From: Jejuia pallidilutea
Lineage (GTDB): Bacteria; Bacteroidota; Bacteroidia; Flavobacteriales; Flavobacteriaceae
Assembly (NCBI RefSeq): GCF_002973595.1
Contig: NZ_PVEO01000003.1
Span: 186,001 to 250,000, forward strand
Direction: 5' to 3'
Length of the DNA: 64,000 nucleotides
Part shown: positions 61,156 through 64,000 of the stretch, one piece after another
Layout of the letters: every line of letters starts with the position of its first letter
Numbering within the stretch: the first letter of the stretch is position 1
Translations under genes and position numbers: made by a program
Notes under the pieces: generated by a model
Told to the model about the DNA's origin: nothing
Database searches by the model: none
The model's input: the letters and a program-made list of their open reading frames with translations, nothing else

Positions 61156-61848
61156 TTAGCTCTCATTTTTTGGTAAATGAATGCCGTTTATAAGTATTAT
61201 AACACCCATAGTTATCAACCAAATTACCTTTATGTGAAAAAGGGGTTTGTAAATTTCATAATTATCAGGAATACCCATAACTATACCCATAGCGGCAAGC
61301 CCTAACAACACCGTAAACCAGCCCAACCATTTAGCAACAATGTGCCACCTTATTAATCCGTAGCCCAACAACACTAAACCAACACCGGAGAATACACGTC
61401 CAAAACGAATAAAGCAGGTTACATATTGATTTGTGTATAATATATCATTTACAAAAGTTTGAATTTCAGCAGCAGATTTTCCCATGGTTTGACCAACGCC
61501 CCATGCACCAAAATTATAAAAATAAGCATTTGCAATAGCTAAGGTAAACGTACCAACAATAAGCATACCAGCACCAGGCAATATAAGTACACGATAAGGC
61601 TTTCTTGCGGTTACTGATACTAAAGCAAATAAAGCAATTGCCATAGTTACCCAACCAAAAATATGGATACGGTACATCCAAATCCAAGTCCAAACATTTT
61701 CTCCAATGGCTTCAAAGTCAGCAGCAACAATATATTCACCAATATGATGAGGTGATAGAGCCCAACCCAACCATAATAACAAGGCTGCCAAAATAAATGA
61801 CCAACCTGTAAATTTAGTTTCAAAATCTTTAATCATGATATTCATCAT
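61156..61848 (-). CDS. Multi-pass membrane protein of unknown family
   Basis: 230 aa with about six helices: FILAALLLWLGWAL, HIFGWVTMAIALFALVSV, VLILPGAGMLIVGTFTLAIA, FSGVGLVLLGYGLI, WFTVLLGLAAMGIVM, VIWLITMGVIILINGI. A Trp/His-rich first loop (ENVWTWIWMYRIHIFGW) holds potential heme or quinone ligands, but no known motif. It is divergent from the sulfite dehydrogenase gene, so it could belong to that electron-transfer system. Confidence 0.7.
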   Translation of the reverse strand: MMNIMIKDFETKFTGWSFILAALLLWLGWALSPHHIGEYIVAADFEAIGENVWTWIWMYRIHIFGWVTMAIALFALVSVTARKPYRVLILPGAGMLIVGTFTLAIANAYFYNFGAWGVGQTMGKSAAEIQTFVNDILYTNQYVTCFIRFGRVFSGVGLVLLGYGLIRWHIVAKWLGWFTVLLGLAAMGIVMGIPDNYEIYKPLFHIKVIWLITMGVIILINGIHLPKNES

Positions 61849-61976
61849 TTTTAGTTTTTAGGAAGTGATGCAATCTACCTTTAAACTCAACTTTTTTATG
61901 TAACATTGGTTACACAAAAAAACCCTTATACACTGTAAATTAGGAAGTTGGTTACCTTAACTTTAAATTAAATATT

Positions 61977-63197
61977 TTGAAAAGAAGAGATTTTGTTAAA
62001 AAAGCAACATTAAGTTCATTTGCTAGCCTAATAGGGGCAGATCTTGTTTTTGGGTCTAAAATGCTTAAAGGTTATACACCTTTGGCGTTACAAGATCCTG
62101 ATCCTTTCAAATTATTTAATAAGCATAAAGACATGGTTGTACTTAACGACAAACCATGGAATATTGAAGCACAAGCACATTTGTTGGACGATAAGATTAC
62201 ACCAAATTCCTGTATGTTTATTAGAAATAATGGCTTAGTACCTGAAGATATTGATCCTAAAACATGGACCCTCACTATTGATGGAGAATCGGTAAAAAAC
62301 AAAACATCATATACCCTATCCGAGTTAAAATCTAAATTTCAGCAACATACCTATCAATTAACATTAGAATGTGGTGGCAATGGGCGTGCAGAGTTCGATC
62401 CGCCAGCAAAAGGAAACCAATGGACTGTAGGTGCGGTACATTGCGCCTCTTGGACTGGTGTACGCTTACGCGATGTTTTAGAAGATGCCGGTATTAAAAA
62501 TAACGCCGTTTATATTGGCTATCATGCCATAGATAAACACCTTAGTATGGATCCGAACAAAGAACCAATTTCTAGGGGTTGCCCAATAAATAAAGCCTTA
62601 CAAGATGAAACCCTTTTAGCTTTTAAAATGAATGGAGAAGATATTCCACTAGTTCATGGGTATCCTTTACGTTTGGTTGCAGGTGGTTGGCCAGCTTCGG
62701 TTTCTGGTAAGTGGATAAATAGAATTAGCATTCGTAACAAAGTACATGATGGTACAAAAATGACTGGTACAGCCTACCGAGTACCATGCGAACCCGTTGC
62801 CCCAGGAGATAAAGTAAAAGATGAAGATATGTGCATTATAGAGTCTATGCCTGTTAAATCTATAATAACCTATCCTAAAACTGGTGCGATTATAAAAAAA
62901 GAAAAGTCTTTAAATATTAGGGGGCATGCTTGGGCAGGAGAATTGGAAGTTGCTAAAATGGAATATTCCATAGATTTTGGCGCCACCTGGAACACATGCC
63001 CTGTAGAAAAACCAAAAAACCGTTTAGCATGGCAACATTTTTCGGCCACAGTAAATTTTCCAAAACCTGGTTATTATGAGGTTTGGGCAAGAGCAACAGA
63101 CACCAACGGTATTGCGCAACCTATGCTTTTACCCGGTTGGAATCCAAAAGGATATTTAAATAATGCTTGCCACAGAATAGCAATAAAAGTTACATAA
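61977..63197 (+). CDS. Periplasmic sulfite dehydrogenase, molybdopterin subunit
   Basis: 406 aa, TTG start (gives the twin-arginine signal KRRDFVKKATLSSFASLIGA for Tat export). The Moco domain has Cys132 in TLECGGNGRAEF as the Mo ligand, and the dimerisation domain follows (GDKVKDEDMCIIESMPVKSI, SIDFGATWNTCPVE, VWARATDTNG). It oxidises sulfite to sulfate and passes electrons to cytochrome c. The cytochrome gene follows immediately, so a SorT/SorU-like pair is likely. A rhodanese gene follows. Confidence 0.92.
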   Translation: MKRRDFVKKATLSSFASLIGADLVFGSKMLKGYTPLALQDPDPFKLFNKHKDMVVLNDKPWNIEAQAHLLDDKITPNSCMFIRNNGLVPEDIDPKTWTLTIDGESVKNKTSYTLSELKSKFQQHTYQLTLECGGNGRAEFDPPAKGNQWTVGAVHCASWTGVRLRDVLEDAGIKNNAVYIGYHAIDKHLSMDPNKEPISRGCPINKALQDETLLAFKMNGEDIPLVHGYPLRLVAGGWPASVSGKWINRISIRNKVHDGTKMTGTAYRVPCEPVAPGDKVKDEDMCIIESMPVKSIITYPKTGAIIKKEKSLNIRGHAWAGELEVAKMEYSIDFGATWNTCPVEKPKNRLAWQHFSATVNFPKPGYYEVWARATDTNGIAQPMLLPGWNPKGYLNNACHRIAIKVT

Positions 63198-63671
63198 ATG
63201 AATAAAGAAGAAACTTTTAGGGTACAAGTTAGAAAAGTGCGTCGCCTATTGATGTTACTTTTAGCATTATTCATAATTTCTGGAGGTGGAATGCTTTATT
63301 ATATGGTAAACCCTAATGCTTTAGATTTTATGTTAAAACCTGAAACTGTTGCATTTAAACCTATTGAAGTTGATGAAGACAGGATTGAAAATGGAATTCA
63401 TGTACGAACCGGTTTAGTAGATGCTGAAGGCTTAATGACTGTTGTAAACAATTGTACTAATTGTCACTCTTCAAAATTAGTGACACAAAATAGAATGAAT
63501 GCTGAACGTTGGAATACAACAATTAAGTGGATGCAAGAAACGCAAAACCTTTGGGACTTAGGGCGTAACCAAGAGGTTATTGTTAATTATTTAGTTACCA
63601 ACTATCCACCAAAAGCAAAAGGAAGACGATCGGTTTTAACAGATATTGATTGGTATGCGCTGGAAGATTAA
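63198..63671 (+). CDS. Membrane-anchored monoheme cytochrome c
   Basis: 157 aa, starting at the base after the dehydrogenase stop. One N-terminal helix (about 17-36, LLMLLLALFIISGGGMLYYM) anchors it, and the heme site is NNCTNCHSS (Cys86, Cys89, His90). The Met ligand is probably in the WMQETQNLW region. It is likely to accept electrons from the sulfite dehydrogenase and feed the terminal oxidase. Confidence 0.9.
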   Translation: MNKEETFRVQVRKVRRLLMLLLALFIISGGGMLYYMVNPNALDFMLKPETVAFKPIEVDEDRIENGIHVRTGLVDAEGLMTVVNNCTNCHSSKLVTQNRMNAERWNTTIKWMQETQNLWDLGRNQEVIVNYLVTNYPPKAKGRRSVLTDIDWYALED

Positions 63672-64000
63672 TGCTGCCGTAATTCTATTTTTCATTTGGG
63701 CATGTAAACATGAAACAAATGATGTGGTAGAAGGTGTTAAAACCAAGTATTTAATTGAAGCAGAAGAATTAAAGGGAATTGCACAACACCCAAACATTAA
63801 AATAATTGATTTTAGAAAAAAAGAAATTTATGAAAAAGAACATATAGCTGGTGCTTTAAACATTTGGCGAACAGATATTGAGGAAACCGCTTACCCTTAT
63901 GAAGGCATTATGGCTAGTAAAATACAAATAGAAACATTATTTGGAAAACTTGGTATTAAAACCGAGGATACTATTATAGTGTATGATGACAATGGATTGT
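63655..64000 (+). CDS. Rhodanese-like sulfurtransferase lipoprotein (cut by the window end)
   Basis: Overlaps the cytochrome gene by 17 bp and is cut at the window end after 115 codons. It starts MRWKINAAVILFFIWACKHE (lipobox, Cys17), then KYLIEAEELKGIAQHPNIKI, IIDFRKKEIYEKEHIAGALN and EDTIIVYDDNGL, the repeat pattern of the thiosulfate sulfurtransferase (SseA/rhodanese) fold. The catalytic Cys lies outside. It may supply or move sulfane sulfur in the same sulfur-oxidation system. Confidence 0.85.
   Translation, partial: MRWKINAAVILFFIWACKHETNDVVEGVKTKYLIEAEELKGIAQHPNIKIIDFRKKEIYEKEHIAGALNIWRTDIEETAYPYEGIMASKIQIETLFGKLGIKTEDTIIVYDDNGL

Noticed and set aside
60948-61166. 72-aa minus-strand ORF over the terminator
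   Set aside because: It covers a strong bidirectional hairpin, ends between genes, and shows no domain; most likely chance.

Overview
The window is AT-rich chromosomal DNA from a member of the Bacteroidota, almost certainly a (probably marine) Flavobacteriaceae. The evidence is Bacteroidota-type promoters (TTG, about 18-20 bp, then TAnnTTTG), a PID-CTERM-like sorting protein, a TonB receptor with an N-terminal carboxypeptidase-like domain, an MG2/TonB-plug surface protein, DUF4468 and DUF4345 proteins, and gene neighbourhoods such as DUF177-rpmF-fabH-accB-accC. No rRNA, CRISPR array or prophage was seen. There is one tRNA.

Layout. 1-5.1 kb (minus strand): a type III polyketide synthase cluster. 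It holds a ketosynthase (only its start), a FabZ-like dehydratase, a FabL-like reductase, the type III PKS, a methyltransferase and an FAD oxidoreductase, and it looks suited to making a tailored phenolic or pyrone lipid. A REP-associated tyrosine transposase (RAYT) sits inside it between two identical 33-bp palindromes; decaying copies occupy two further spacers, and one more lies at 31.4 kb. 5.2-12.6 kb: housekeeping genes (GreA-like protein, DAO-family oxidase, accC, accB, fabH, rpmF, DUF177, pdxA, ribE). 12.6-18.8 kb: an accessory region with a PID-CTERM peptide, an XRE-type regulator, a possible small RNA and a large type IIG restriction-modification gene next to a tRNA(CAT). 18.9-24.7 kb: mce, rbfA, an ABC permease, a C1 peptidase, a SelW-like protein, a toxin-antitoxin pair whose toxin is broken, and dusB. 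24.8-35.8 kb: surface and envelope proteins, a divergent Lgt-like protein with a tetraether-synthase-like radical SAM enzyme, SOUL, M28 and PD40 proteins, and lepA. 36.4-47.1 kb: a GlgE-type glycogen operon (GT4 GlgM-like, glgC, glgE, maltokinase, glgB) followed by a GH31 glucosidase. 47.5-51.1 kb: an iron-uptake pair (TonB siderophore receptor and PepSY protein) with two Fur-box-like palindromes around its promoter. 51.2-56.2 kb: a CPA antiporter divergent from a Usp-SulP pair. 56.3-61 kb: hydrolases (MBL, S8, M1). 61.2-64 kb: a sulfite dehydrogenase, cytochrome c and rhodanese operon that runs off the end.

Most notable observation. The type IIG gene at 14.8-18.5 kb contains a complete-looking Y1/HUH transposase domain inserted between methyltransferase motifs I and IV. 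The same gene carries four clusters of a CAAGGGAGCATGCTCCCTTG palindrome, all read in frame as (S/T)REHAPLANAPLA-like peptides; no other copy was noticed in the window. One cluster lies inside the nuclease active-site hairpin. The gene is now split by a one-base frameshift. This looks like a REP/RAYT-type system living inside a protein-coding gene, and it parallels the free-standing RAYT and its palindromes at 0.6-1.2 kb.
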